Source: Opitutaceae bacterium (GTDB taxonomy: Bacteria; Verrucomicrobiota; Verrucomicrobiia; Opitutales; Opitutaceae). From it: DNA of 34,151 bases. Both the position numbers and the translations under genes were made by a program. Each line of letters starts with the position of its first letter. The first letter of the stretch is position 1. The stretch covers positions 1 through 34,151 of the forward strand of contig JALOTV010000019.1 of NCBI GenBank assembly GCA_025457685.1, in the 5' to 3' direction. Positions 16,295 to 26,005 of the stretch are shown here, one piece after another. The notes under the pieces are model-generated. The model made no database searches, had not been told where the DNA came from, and saw nothing but the letters and a program-made list of their open reading frames with translations.

Positions 16295-19267
16295 GTGTCA
16301 GCCAAAATTCTCCTAGTTCGCACAGGCCCAGATATCTTTAAGGCTAAAGCCATAGTGGCGGTAGAAACAGGCCTATATGGCAGAGATGTCTCCAGCCTTT
16401 CCGATTTGGAGATGGCCCTGAAGACCGAGCAGTTTGACCTCGTGGTGCACGATGGTTCCCAGCTTGGTGGACAGTCGCCCCTTTCCTTGGCTGAGAGCAT
16501 CCGCAGTCACCAACGCACCGCGCCCATTCTGTTGCTCTGCGAAAAGCCCGAGATGGACGTGATCGTGCGGGCTATTCGCCTTGGCGTGCGCGACTTGTTT
16601 CATCCGCCCTACAACTTGGGCGCATTTTTTTCCCGAGTCGCGGATCTTCTTCAGCCCCGACTCAACGGCAACTCGCCGTCCATCGCACAGCACTGCCAGC
16701 AGGAGATCACCTTTTTCTTGGCGGGAGAATCTTCCGGTCAGACTGCGTCCATCGCGGTTCCGACCGGCGAGGCAACAGGCTCGCCATCGACTCACGCGGA
16801 GCTCGAGCGACTGGCCCGTGAACTAAAGGCGGAGCAAGACCGCAGGGCGGAGATTGAGCGCCGCGTGGAGGAGCAAGCGCAGGAACTCGAAGCCAGGGAG
16901 CGGGCTCTTAAGAACGCGCAGCTCCAGTTGGACACAGAGCGCGAGCGCATCGAGACGGAAGGCCGCGAGCTCGCCGAGCTGCAGGCCGGGGTCGAAAAGG
17001 ATAAGAAGCAAAACGACAAGCGACTCGCCGAGCTGGCCAAGTCCGACAAAACGATCGCCCCCCAGCGCGCAGAGTTGGAGGCCGCGCAGGCCGCGCTCGC
17101 CGAGCGCGAAAGCATCGCCGCGAAAGACCGCCAGACGATCGCGCTGCAGCGCGCGGAGCTGGACGCAGAGCGCGCCGAACTCGCCGAGCTGAGCGCACAG
17201 ATCGAGAAGTCCCGCCTCGGCGCGCAGGAAATCGAGGCCGCTCTCGCCGCCCGACGCGCAGAGATCGAGATGGTCCGCAGCCAGCTCGCCGCCGAACAGG
17301 TGCGCATCGCCGACGAGGCGGAGGAGCTGGAGCAGGCCAAGGCCCAGGCCAGCGAATCGCTCAAAACCCACCAGAAGCGCAACCGGGCGCTTGCCGAGGC
17401 CGAGGCCGCCCTGGGCGAGCGCGAGGCGGCGTTGTTGGCCAACCAGACACGCCTGACCGCGCTCGAAAAAGCCATCACCGAGCGCGAGGAGAATTTCTCC
17501 ATGCGCGAGCGCTCGATCCAAGCGCAGGAAAAGAAAGTCGCCGCGCAGCTTTCGCGCGTTCGCGCCGAGGAGGAGACCTTTGCCGCCCGCCAAGCGGAGC
17601 TGGAAGTGGAGGAGGCGCGTTTGCAGCAGGACGCTAAGCGCGTGGCCGCCGACCGGGCCTCGCTTGAGAAAGAACGCGCGAGCATCGCCGATGCCGAGGC
17701 GGCATCCTTCAGTCGTGCCAAGGAACTGGCCCACGCCGAGGCCATGCTCGGCGAGCGCGAAGCCGCGCTGGCCGCCGGACAGAAGGCGATCGAATCCGAG
17801 CGCAAAAAAGCTTCCATCGCCCTGGCCGAGGCGGCTGCCCGCGAGCAGGCCCTCGCCGCCCGCGAGGCCCAGATCACGGCGGCGAATAGTTCGCTGGCGG
17901 CGGCTCAAAAGGAATTTGCCGAGCGCACCGCCAAACTTGAGACCGACCGCAAGCGGCTGTCCCAGGATACCTCGCGACTGGCCGATGAGGCCGAGGCACT
18001 AAAGGCCAGCGAGGCCAAGACCGTCACCGCCCGGCAGGAAGTCGAAAAACGTGTCGCCGCAAATCAAGCGGCCGAGGCCGCGCTCAAAAAGCGCGAGGAA
18101 GAGCTGGGCAAGGCCCGCAAGTCCGTGGACGAGGGCCAGGCCAAGCTCGATGCCCGCGATCAGCAACTCTCCAAACGCGCCGCCGAGCTTGCCGTGCTGG
18201 AAAAGAAAGCGGCCGAGCAGACCGAAGCCTTGAAGGCGGCCGAGACCAAGCTGGCCGACCAGCGCAAGACGTTGGACACGGAGCAGGGGCGCTTGAAAGC
18301 CGAGGAGACCCGTCTGGCGGCCGAGAAGCAGGCGAACGAAAAAGCCAAAGCCGAGACCGTCGCCGCCCTGGACGCGCACAAGAAGCGCGCCGCCGAACTC
18401 GCCAAGGCCGAGCTCGCGCTCGCCGAACGCGAGTCCTCGCTGAACTCGGTGCGCAAACAGCTCGACGCACGGACACACGAACTCGACGCCACGGCCGGCG
18501 AGTTTGAGAAACGTGCCGCCGCCTTGGCCGAGGCGGAAAAGAAACTGGGCGAGCGCATCGCCTCCGCGGATGCCGCGGACAAGGCGCTCGCCGAACGCAT
18601 CAAGAGCTCCGAGGCCGAACTTGCGGCCGCACGGGCACGCTCCGAAAGCGAACGCGCCCAGATCAAGGCCGATCAAGACGCCCTCGCCGCCCAGCGTGCC
18701 ACGCTGGAATCTGCCAAAACCGCCCATGCCGCCGCCGCCAAGGCCTTGGCCGAGCGTGAGCAGGCCCTGTCCACCCGCGAGGCTGAGGTTTCCAAGCGTG
18801 CAAGCGCGGTCGAGGCCGCGGCGCAAAAAAACACCCAGCTATCCAGCCAGCTCGAAAGCCGCGCCAAGGTCCTCGACGAACGAGACAAACGCCTCGACGC
18901 GCGGGTGGCCGCCGTCGGCGAGACCGAACAGCAGCTCGCCGCGGAAAAGAAGCAGCTCGCCGCTGAGCGCTCGCGGATCGAGGCCGATTCGGCCGGCGTC
19001 GAGGAAGCCAGCCACGAGATCCTGGCCCGCGAGAAGAAACTCAAGCAAAGCAGCGACCAAATCGCGCTCCTCCAGGCGGAGATCGACGCCGGACTGGCCG
19101 AGTTGGAAACCGCGCGCGCCGCCCTCGCCAAAGAGCGGTCCGCCTTGGAAAAATCCCGCGTCGAACACCAAGTGGAGCGCGAGGCCTTCGAGGCGGAGTG
19201 CGCCGTGCTCAAAAATCGCGAAAAGGCCTTTGAGGATCGCCGCAAAAAACTGCTCGAAGCACTTTAA
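16295..19267 (+). CDS. Large coiled-coil protein with N-terminal degenerate response-regulator receiver-like domain
   Basis: Residues ~1-120 show a REC-like pattern (KILLVRTGPD.../FDLVVHDGSQLGG/APILLLCEKPEMDVIVRAIRLGVRDLFHPPY); the remaining ~800 aa are Ala/Glu/Lys/Arg-rich coiled coil; GTG start. Confidence 0.8.
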   Translation: MSAKILLVRTGPDIFKAKAIVAVETGLYGRDVSSLSDLEMALKTEQFDLVVHDGSQLGGQSPLSLAESIRSHQRTAPILLLCEKPEMDVIVRAIRLGVRDLFHPPYNLGAFFSRVADLLQPRLNGNSPSIAQHCQQEITFFLAGESSGQTASIAVPTGEATGSPSTHAELERLARELKAEQDRRAEIERRVEEQAQELEARERALKNAQLQLDTERERIETEGRELAELQAGVEKDKKQNDKRLAELAKSDKTIAPQRAELEAAQAALAERESIAAKDRQTIALQRAELDAERAELAELSAQIEKSRLGAQEIEAALAARRAEIEMVRSQLAAEQVRIADEAEELEQAKAQASESLKTHQKRNRALAEAEAALGEREAALLANQTRLTALEKAITEREENFSMRERSIQAQEKKVAAQLSRVRAEEETFAARQAELEVEEARLQQDAKRVAADRASLEKERASIADAEAASFSRAKELAHAEAMLGEREAALAAGQKAIESERKKASIALAEAAAREQALAAREAQITAANSSLAAAQKEFAERTAKLETDRKRLSQDTSRLADEAEALKASEAKTVTARQEVEKRVAANQAAEAALKKREEELGKARKSVDEGQAKLDARDQQLSKRAAELAVLEKKAAEQTEALKAAETKLADQRKTLDTEQGRLKAEETRLAAEKQANEKAKAETVAALDAHKKRAAELAKAELALAERESSLNSVRKQLDARTHELDATAGEFEKRAAALAEAEKKLGERIASADAADKALAERIKSSEAELAAARARSESERAQIKADQDALAAQRATLESAKTAHAAAAKALAEREQALSTREAEVSKRASAVEAAAQKNTQLSSQLESRAKVLDERDKRLDARVAAVGETEQQLAAEKKQLAAERSRIEADSAGVEEASHEILAREKKLKQSSDQIALLQAEIDAGLAELETARAALAKERSALEKSRVEHQVEREAFEAECAVLKNREKAFEDRRKKLLEAL

Positions 19268-19327
19268 GTGTCCACTTTTCGACCCCTTTCTGTATCCAGC
19301 CACCACCCCAGACTTCACGTTTAACCC

Positions 19328-21328
19328 ATGTCCAACCCCTCCGCTTCTCCGCTCGCATTCGCCGAACTCGCACCGCACTCGATCCAGATCGCCGTGCTGT
19401 CGGGTAATAAAGTCGTCGCGGCTCGCGCCTTCTCCCTCGATGCCAAGGCGGACTTGGCCGCGTTCGTTTCCGAAAATCAGCTGACGTGCCTCGTCCGGGC
19501 CTCGGTGATAGGCATCAAGAATTTTGTCCACCGTTCCGGCGAGGCGGAATCTGGTGCGGTGCGTCAGCCGGGCGCGCTCCAGGCGCACGCCGCCAAGTTG
19601 CCGCACGGGTTCGACGGCGTCCCTCTGGCCGTGGCCGTGGATGCGGCCTCCGGCGGCGCACCCGATGCCGCCCGCGTGACGCCTTGGGTGCTGGCGGCGG
19701 TCGACGCCGCCAGTGTCGCCAACGCCCGCGATTTCCTGCAGGCCGCAGGTTTGGTCACTGCGGAAATCACCGTCGCGGCCACGGCGCATGTGGGCGCTGT
19801 GGCGACAGGTCTGCCCGCCGGGCAAACCGCGCTCGTGCTCATTCCCGGCGAAGACAGCGCCCAGTTGGTCTGGGTGACTGGCGAGGGCGTGCAGGCCGTG
19901 TCCGCCGCTCCGGTGGGTTTTGGCAAAATCTACGAGGCCGTGCAGCTGGGGCTCGGGCTCAAGTTCAAAGCTGCCGCCGGCAAACTCTTCTACAACGAGA
20001 GTTACGATTTCTCGGATGCGGCCGCCAAGATTGCCGGTATCCTTGCGGACCAGCTAAAGCCCGCTTTGGAAAATCGCCGCGCCACCCACCTTCACCTGGC
20101 GGGTCTCGTGCCCAGCCAGGCGTGGCTGGCCAAGTCTCTCTCCGCTTCGCTGGGCATGAGCGCATGGTCGCCCGTGGTCGGCAACCAAGCGTCGCGCTCG
20201 GGTCTGGATGTCGAGGCGGGCCTCCTCACCGCGGCCACGTCCGGTTTGCTGAAGCTCGCCGCGGCCGGCTCCGGCAATTCCGCCTGGGTTCAATCCAGTC
20301 TCGAAACTCTTGCCGCCGCTCGCCCACGCACCGCCGCGCCTTTCCCTGCGGCCGCCGCCGTCCCTGAGCCCCGTCCCAAACCCGTGCTGCGCCCCGCGCC
20401 CGCTCCGGCTCCGATCGAGGAGGTGCAAGTCCAGGCGGCCGCGCCATCTGCCGTCCAGGCCCCCAGAAAGAGCAACAAGGGCCCCGTCCTGATCGCCACC
20501 ACGGTGGGCGTCGTGGCCGCGGTGGTGGGCCTCGCCGCCTACTTCCGTCGTCCGCCCGAGCTGCCCGCCGATCGCGCGGCCACGCCCGCCGTGAGTCCCG
20601 CGGCCACGCCTGCGCCCGAGGCTGCCAAGCCCGCGCCCGCCCCTGTCGCCACCGCACCGGCTCCGGTGGTCGCGCCCGCCCCCGCCGCGATCGTCTCGTC
20701 GGATCTGTCCTCCGCCGACGCTCGGCGCTTTGGCAACGAGCGCTATCGTTTCGAGGTCACCGAAAAGGGTTTCATCCAAGCATTGGCGTCCAGCCGTGAC
20801 GAAGTGTTGGTGGAATCCGCCGCCGGCATCAGCCTGCAAGGCAGCTACGTGGGCACCGATGGTCGCCGCAAGTGGTTCAATGTCGGAGGCGTTGACGACA
20901 TCGGCTACCAGGCGACGGTGAACAAGACGGTCAGGGACGGGGTGACGGTGTTTGACGTGAAGGTCACCCACCCACGCTTCGAACTCGCGCAGACGTTCTC
21001 CTGCCTGCCCGATTCCATCAAGGTGTCGGCCAAGTTCACGCCCATCAACCTCCGCGATCCCCGCGGCGTGATCGCCGCCGTGCACTCGGTCCGCCTCTCG
21101 CCCGTGGCGCTGAATCCCTCGCTGCGCATGCGTGCGACAAGCGATGGCTTCGCCTACGCGATGAAGGCCGGCACGCTGCGCATCAACCATGACAACGTCA
21201 CATGGGCGCGTGATGGCGCGGATGGACGCCAGACCATCATCGCGGGCGAGAACGGCGCCGCCTTCCACTTCACCGAGACCACCGAGGCTTCGCGCAACAC
21301 GCTCAACTACGAGATCGTGCTGCCCTGA
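19328..21328 (+). CDS. Bitopic protein: PilM-like (actin-like ATPase fold) N-terminal region, Pro/Ala linkers, single TM, extracytoplasmic beta-rich domain
   Basis: N-terminal pattern 'FAELAPHSIQIAVLSGNKVVAAR...ALVLIPGEDSAQLVWVTGEGVQAVSAAPVGFGKIYEAVQLGL' resembles PilM/ASKHA proteins; TM 'GPVLIATTVGVVAAVVGLAAYF' flanked by Pro/Ala-rich segments. Confidence 0.6.
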   Translation: MSNPSASPLAFAELAPHSIQIAVLSGNKVVAARAFSLDAKADLAAFVSENQLTCLVRASVIGIKNFVHRSGEAESGAVRQPGALQAHAAKLPHGFDGVPLAVAVDAASGGAPDAARVTPWVLAAVDAASVANARDFLQAAGLVTAEITVAATAHVGAVATGLPAGQTALVLIPGEDSAQLVWVTGEGVQAVSAAPVGFGKIYEAVQLGLGLKFKAAAGKLFYNESYDFSDAAAKIAGILADQLKPALENRRATHLHLAGLVPSQAWLAKSLSASLGMSAWSPVVGNQASRSGLDVEAGLLTAATSGLLKLAAAGSGNSAWVQSSLETLAAARPRTAAPFPAAAAVPEPRPKPVLRPAPAPAPIEEVQVQAAAPSAVQAPRKSNKGPVLIATTVGVVAAVVGLAAYFRRPPELPADRAATPAVSPAATPAPEAAKPAPAPVATAPAPVVAPAPAAIVSSDLSSADARRFGNERYRFEVTEKGFIQALASSRDEVLVESAAGISLQGSYVGTDGRRKWFNVGGVDDIGYQATVNKTVRDGVTVFDVKVTHPRFELAQTFSCLPDSIKVSAKFTPINLRDPRGVIAAVHSVRLSPVALNPSLRMRATSDGFAYAMKAGTLRINHDNVTWARDGADGRQTIIAGENGAAFHFTETTEASRNTLNYEIVLP

Positions 21329-21362
21329 TGTGGCAGCCGTGCAGGTTCGTCTAAGCGCTCAA

Positions 21363-21392
21363 GGCCGGCTCCCACGGGAGCCGGCCTATTTT
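21363..21392 (+). terminator. Rho-independent terminator-like hairpin
   Basis: GGCCGGCTCC-cac-g-GGAGCCGGCC followed by TATTTTG. Confidence 0.7.
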
Positions 21393-21463
21393 GTGCCCGC
21401 GGTCCGGCGGCCGAGGCTTTTTGCTTTTCGTCGGGCCTGCGGCGAGGCCTCCTGACGGGCAGC

Positions 21464-22375
21464 ATGGCCCAAGAACCCATCATTTTTTTCAATCGTCGCA
21501 CCGGCCGCGTGGAGACCGAGCGCATTTACGGCGAGGCGTGGCTGCGTTTTATCTACGGGGGAAATCCGTTCGCGCGTTTGAGCCTTTTCGCCGTCGTGCG
21601 CCGCGCGTGGTTTTCCGCCTGGTATGGCTGGCGAATGAATCGCCGGGCGAGTGCCGCCAAGGTGCTGCCTTTCGTGGTCGATTACGGGCTCGACGCGGAA
21701 GAATTTGCCAAGCCCGCGACCGCTTACCGCACGTTTAACGAGTTTTTCTACCGTCGTCTGAAGTCCGAGGCGCGCCCGATCGCGCCTGGCGACGAGGTGG
21801 CGGTGTTTCCGGCGGACGGCCGGCATCTGGCGTATCCAAATGTGGATACGGCGGATGGTTTTTATGCGAAGGGGAAAAAGTTCACTCTCGCGGCCTTGTT
21901 GGGCGGCGAAGAGCTCGGGGCCGAATTCGCCGGTGGCTCGATGCTGATCTCACGCCTGTGCCCGGTCGATTATCACCGCTTCCACTTCCCCGTGGCGGGC
22001 ACGCCGACCGACGCGGCACAGATCAACGGCTGGCTCTACTCGGTGAGCCCCCTCGCGCTGCGCTTGAACCCCGGCTACCTCACCGAAAACAAACGCATGG
22101 TCACGCTGGTGGATTCACCGCGCTTCGGCCGCGTGGCGGTTCTCGAGGTCGGTGCGACGATGGTCGGCGCCATTCTGCAGAGCTTTACGCCCGGCGCGGC
22201 GGTGGCGAAGGGGGAACTCAAAGGCATGTTCGCTTTTGGCGGTTCATGCGTGATCACGGTTTTCGCCAAGGGACGCATCCAGTTTGACCCTGACCTCATC
22301 GAGCATGGCGCTCAGCAGCGCGAAGTCTACGCGCGCATGGGAGAACGCATGGGCGTGGCAGTGGCCAAACCCTAA
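21464..22375 (+). CDS. psd: Phosphatidylserine decarboxylase proenzyme
   Basis: 'TFNEFFYRRLKSEARPIAPGDEVAVFPADGRHLAYPNV', 'LCPVDYHRFHFPVAGTP', C-terminal 'FGGSCVITVF' (pyruvoyl-forming GS site). Confidence 0.92.
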   Translation: MAQEPIIFFNRRTGRVETERIYGEAWLRFIYGGNPFARLSLFAVVRRAWFSAWYGWRMNRRASAAKVLPFVVDYGLDAEEFAKPATAYRTFNEFFYRRLKSEARPIAPGDEVAVFPADGRHLAYPNVDTADGFYAKGKKFTLAALLGGEELGAEFAGGSMLISRLCPVDYHRFHFPVAGTPTDAAQINGWLYSVSPLALRLNPGYLTENKRMVTLVDSPRFGRVAVLEVGATMVGAILQSFTPGAAVAKGELKGMFAFGGSCVITVFAKGRIQFDPDLIEHGAQQREVYARMGERMGVAVAKP

Positions 22376-22454
22376 GAGCTGTCGCGATTAGCGTCCGTCC
22401 CCGCGAACTTGCCCGCGCCTCCACGAGGCAAGGGCGAGGACGTGAGTTCGCGCA

Positions 22455-22817
22455 TCAAGCGAGAAGCGGTTGGAGTGCCTGCTTGGCCCGAACGAAGGCC
22501 GCTTGGAGCTCGTCGAGTTCGGAATCCAGCTCACTCAGCGGCGAAACCTTGGCGCGGTGCTCGATCTTTTCCGATAGATTCTTCATCTCGACCGCGCCCA
22601 CGTTGGCCGAACTGCCCTTGATGGTGTGTGCGCTGCGCACGTAGAGGGCTCGGTCGTCCGAGGCACGCGCTCCCTTGAGATCGGCGATGCGCTGGGGCAC
22701 ATCTTCGAGGTATATGCCGATGATCTCGCGCAGAAAGGTGTCATCACCCTCATCACCCAAGGCGCGCAAATTCTCGATGGCTTCTTGATCGATGATGACG
22801 GCGGGAGATTGGGACAT
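22455..22817 (-). CDS. Histidine phosphotransfer (HPt) domain protein
   Basis: 'FLREIIGIYLEDVPQRIADLKGARASDDRALYVRSAHTIKGSSANVGAVEMKNLSEKIE' contains the canonical AHTIKGSSxNVGA HPt motif. Confidence 0.93.
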   Translation of the reverse strand: MSQSPAVIIDQEAIENLRALGDEGDDTFLREIIGIYLEDVPQRIADLKGARASDDRALYVRSAHTIKGSSANVGAVEMKNLSEKIEHRAKVSPLSELDSELDELQAAFVRAKQALQPLLA

Positions 22818-23195
22818 ATGCGGTTCCGAGTCTATGGAAAGGGAGGGGGAGGGGTTTGGCAGGGTCTATCTGGAGCGCGAATTGATGGCCAAGAACGAGA
22901 AGAATCTTACTTACGCGCAAACTTACCTACGTGCACCGATTAGGAAACGATCCAAGTTGTTTCGGCGAAAATGAGCCGCCAAGGATAGGCTTGGGTGAAT
23001 AAATATCCGCTTTTGTAAGTGACTACACTGATTTCGCTTAATGCTAACCTTAACCGGTCTTGGTCATGTTTTTTGTTTCTGTGCTGAACGAGGATAGGCT
23101 CATGGATAATGAACACATCAAGGAATGCGCATATGTTGATATTAAGCTTGCCGGTGACGCCGAATCGGCGAGTGTGAGCCCCTACCTCTTCATCC

Positions 23196-24416
23196 ATGGC
23201 AAACACCTTTGTTTTTTCCTCTGAGTCCGTTGGCGAAGGCCATCCCGACAAGGTCGCTGACCTCATTTCCGACAGCATCCTCGATGCGTGTCTCGCGTTT
23301 GATCCCAAGTCGCGTGTGGCCTGCGAGACGTTCGTGAAGTCGAACATCGTGGTGGTCGGCGGCGAGATCACCATCCCCAAGCTTCAGGATAAAAAGACCG
23401 GCAAAACCAAGCCGATCGACGAGGCGTTCAACGTCGATAAGGTGATTCGCGATGCGATCCGCCACATCGGCTACGTGAACGATGACGACGTGTTCCACGC
23501 CGATACCGTCTTCATCAATAATTACCTCACCGCCCAGTCCGCCGACATCGCGCAGGGTGTGGATGCCAAAAAGGCCGAGGGCAAAGATACCGCCGAGCAG
23601 GGCGCCGGCGACCAAGGTTTGATGTTCGGCTTCGCCGCCGACGAGACCGACGAGCTCATGCCCGCTCCGGTGATTTTCGCCCATCGTCTGGGGCGCGAGC
23701 TCACGAAGATCCGCAAGAGCGGCAAGGTGAAGTGGCTGCGTCCTGACGCCAAGTCGCAGGTCTCCGTGCGTTACGTGGACGGCGTGGCGACCGAGATCGT
23801 CAACGTGGTTATCTCCACCCAGCACACTGCCGATGTCGATCACGCCACGATCAAAGACTTCCTGATCAAGAACGTGATCAAGAAGGTGCTGCCCGCCAAC
23901 CTGCTCAACGCCAAGACCGAGTATCTTATCAACCCGACCGGCAAGTTCGTGATTGGCGGCCCTCAGGGCGACTCCGGCCTCACCGGACGCAAGATCATCG
24001 TGGACACCTACGGCGGCTGGGGCCGTCACGGTGGCGGCGCCTTCTCCGGTAAGGATCCGTCCAAGGTCGATCGCTCCGCCGCCTACATGGGCCGCTGGGT
24101 CGCCAAGAACATCGTTGCCGCCAAGCTCGCCAAGCAATGCGAGGTGCAGTTCGCCTACGCCATCGGTCATCCCAAGCCGGTCAGTGTGTATGTGAACACC
24201 TTCGGCACGGGCAAGGTGTCCGACGAGATCATCACCGAGGCCATCCAGCAGGTTTTCTCCTTCAAGCCCGCCGACATCGTAAAGCAGCTCGATCTGCTCC
24301 GTCCGATCTATCGCGAGACCACCAACTACGGCCACTTCGGCAAAGCCGGTCTGCCTTGGGAGGAGACCACCAAGGTCGCCGTCCTCCAGGCCGCGGTGAA
24401 GAAACTCGCCAAGTAA
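23196..24416 (+). CDS. metK: S-adenosylmethionine synthetase
   Basis: '[25 protein letters not shown]', '[12 protein letters not shown]', '[28 protein letters not shown]'. Confidence 0.97.
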   Translation: MANTFVFSSESVGEGHPDKVADLISDSILDACLAFDPKSRVACETFVKSNIVVVGGEITIPKLQDKKTGKTKPIDEAFNVDKVIRDAIRHIGYVNDDDVFHADTVFINNYLTAQSADIAQGVDAKKAEGKDTAEQGAGDQGLMFGFAADETDELMPAPVIFAHRLGRELTKIRKSGKVKWLRPDAKSQVSVRYVDGVATEIVNVVISTQHTADVDHATIKDFLIKNVIKKVLPANLLNAKTEYLINPTGKFVIGGPQGDSGLTGRKIIVDTYGGWGRHGGGAFSGKDPSKVDRSAAYMGRWVAKNIVAAKLAKQCEVQFAYAIGHPKPVSVYVNTFGTGKVSDEIITEAIQQVFSFKPADIVKQLDLLRPIYRETTNYGHFGKAGLPWEETTKVAVLQAAVKKLAK

Positions 24417-24448
24417 TAACCGGCCGCCACCTCCCTCCGGCAGCCCGT

Positions 24449-24483
24449 CCGCCGCGGTTACCCCACCATTGGAACCGCGGCGG
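24449..24483 (+). terminator. Hairpin between metK and ahcY (possible terminator or processing/regulatory element)
   Basis: 11-bp perfect inverted repeat CCGCCGCGGTT / AACCGCGGCGG with 13-nt loop; only a weak T-rich tail. Confidence 0.5.
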
Positions 24484-24539
24484 TTCTGTATCCAAATTCC
24501 CAGCACACGCTTCTCTTTCCCACTTTCACGAAAACCAAC

Positions 24540-25979
24540 ATGAGCAACGCCACCCTCCCTCCTCCCGCCGTCGCCGGCGCCGATTACCATGTCGCCGACA
24601 TCAAGCTCGCCGACTGGGGCCGCAAAGAAATCTCCATCGCCGAGCATGAGATGCCCGGCCTGATGGCCGTCCGCAAAAAGTTCGGTCCGTCCCAGCCCCT
24701 CGCCGGCGTGCGCATCACCGGCTCCCTGCACATGACGATCCAGACCGCCGTCCTCATCGAGACGTTGGTCGCTCTCGGCGCCAAGGTGCGCTGGGCCTCG
24801 TGCAACATCTTCTCCACCCAGGATCACGCCGCCGCCGCCATCGCGGCCACCGGCGTGCCGGTCTTCGCCTGGAAGGGCGAGACGCTCGAGCAATACTGGG
24901 ACCTCACCTGGAAGGCCATCGTCGGTCCCGACGGCAAGGGCCCGCAGCTGGTGGTGGACGACGGCGGCGACGTCACCCTGCTCCTCCACAAGGGCTACGA
25001 GCTCGAAAACGGTAGTGACTGGGTGAATACGGCCTCCGGCTCCCACGAGGAGCAGGTGATCAAGAACCTGCTCAAGAAGATCCACGCCGAGGATCCGCTC
25101 GTGTTCACCCGCCTGGTCAAAGACTGGCGCGGCGTCTCCGAGGAGACCACCACAGGCGTGCACCGCCTCTACCAGCTCCACGAGCAGGGCAAGCTTCTCG
25201 TTCCCGCGATCAACGTGAACGACTCGGTCACCAAGTCGAAGTTCGACAACCTCTACGGCTGCCGCGAGTCGCTCGCCGACGGCCTCAAGCGCGCCACCGA
25301 CGTGATGATCGCCGGCAAGTGCGCCTTTGTCGCCGGCTACGGCGACGTGGGCAAGGGCTCCGCCTTCTCGCTCAAGGGCTTCGGCGCCCGCGTGATCGTC
25401 TCCGAGATCGACCCCATCAACGCCCTCCAGTGCGCGATGGAAGGTTTCGAGGTGAACACGATCGAGAGCACCCTCGGCAAGGCCGACATCTACGTCACCA
25501 CCACGGGCAACAAGGACATCATCACGCTTGAGCACATGATGGCCATGAAAGACCAAGCCATCGTCTGCAACATCGGCCACTTCGACAACGAGATCCAGGT
25601 GGACCGTTTGAAGAACGCGCCCGGCGTGAAGCACGTGAACATCAAGCCCGGCTACGACGCCTACACCTTCCCGGCGGGCAACACCATCTACATGCTCGCC
25701 GAAGGTCGTCTGGTGAATCTCGGCTGCGCCACCGGCCATCCGTCCTTCGTGATGTCGAACTCGTTCACCAACCAGACGCTCGCCCAGCTCGACCTCTGGA
25801 AGAACAAGGACACCTACGCGGTCGGCGTTTACCGCCTGCCCAAGCACCTCGACGAGGAGGTCGCCCGCCTCCACCTCGAGCGCATCGGCGCCGTGCTCAC
25901 CAAGCTCACCAAGTCCCAGGCCGAGTATCTCGGCGTGCCGGTCGAGGGTCCCTACAAGCCCGAGCACTACCGCTACTAA
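24540..25979 (+). CDS. ahcY: Adenosylhomocysteinase
   Basis: '[37 protein letters not shown]', '[45 protein letters not shown]', C-terminal 'KPEHYRY'. Confidence 0.97.
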   Translation: MSNATLPPPAVAGADYHVADIKLADWGRKEISIAEHEMPGLMAVRKKFGPSQPLAGVRITGSLHMTIQTAVLIETLVALGAKVRWASCNIFSTQDHAAAAIAATGVPVFAWKGETLEQYWDLTWKAIVGPDGKGPQLVVDDGGDVTLLLHKGYELENGSDWVNTASGSHEEQVIKNLLKKIHAEDPLVFTRLVKDWRGVSEETTTGVHRLYQLHEQGKLLVPAINVNDSVTKSKFDNLYGCRESLADGLKRATDVMIAGKCAFVAGYGDVGKGSAFSLKGFGARVIVSEIDPINALQCAMEGFEVNTIESTLGKADIYVTTTGNKDIITLEHMMAMKDQAIVCNIGHFDNEIQVDRLKNAPGVKHVNIKPGYDAYTFPAGNTIYMLAEGRLVNLGCATGHPSFVMSNSFTNQTLAQLDLWKNKDTYAVGVYRLPKHLDEEVARLHLERIGAVLTKLTKSQAEYLGVPVEGPYKPEHYRY

Positions 25980-26005
25980 AACTCAGCGTCACAGGCCGTC
26001 CCCGC

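Noticed and set aside
16792-17908. 361-aa minus-strand ORFs antisense to the coiled-coil gene (Ser/Ala-rich and Leu/Gly-rich)
   Set aside because: Explained by repetitive GAG/GCC/CGC codons of the coiled coil read on the other strand
22981-23195. SAM riboswitch upstream of metK
   Set aside because: No SAM-I/II/III/IV core consensus could be recognised by eye; needs an Infernal scan
23190-25967. 925-aa minus-strand ORF antisense to metK and ahcY
   Set aside because: Overlaps two unmistakable housekeeping genes on the opposite strand; low-complexity Val/Asp/Gly/His/Leu composition typical of the antisense of strongly biased high-GC codons
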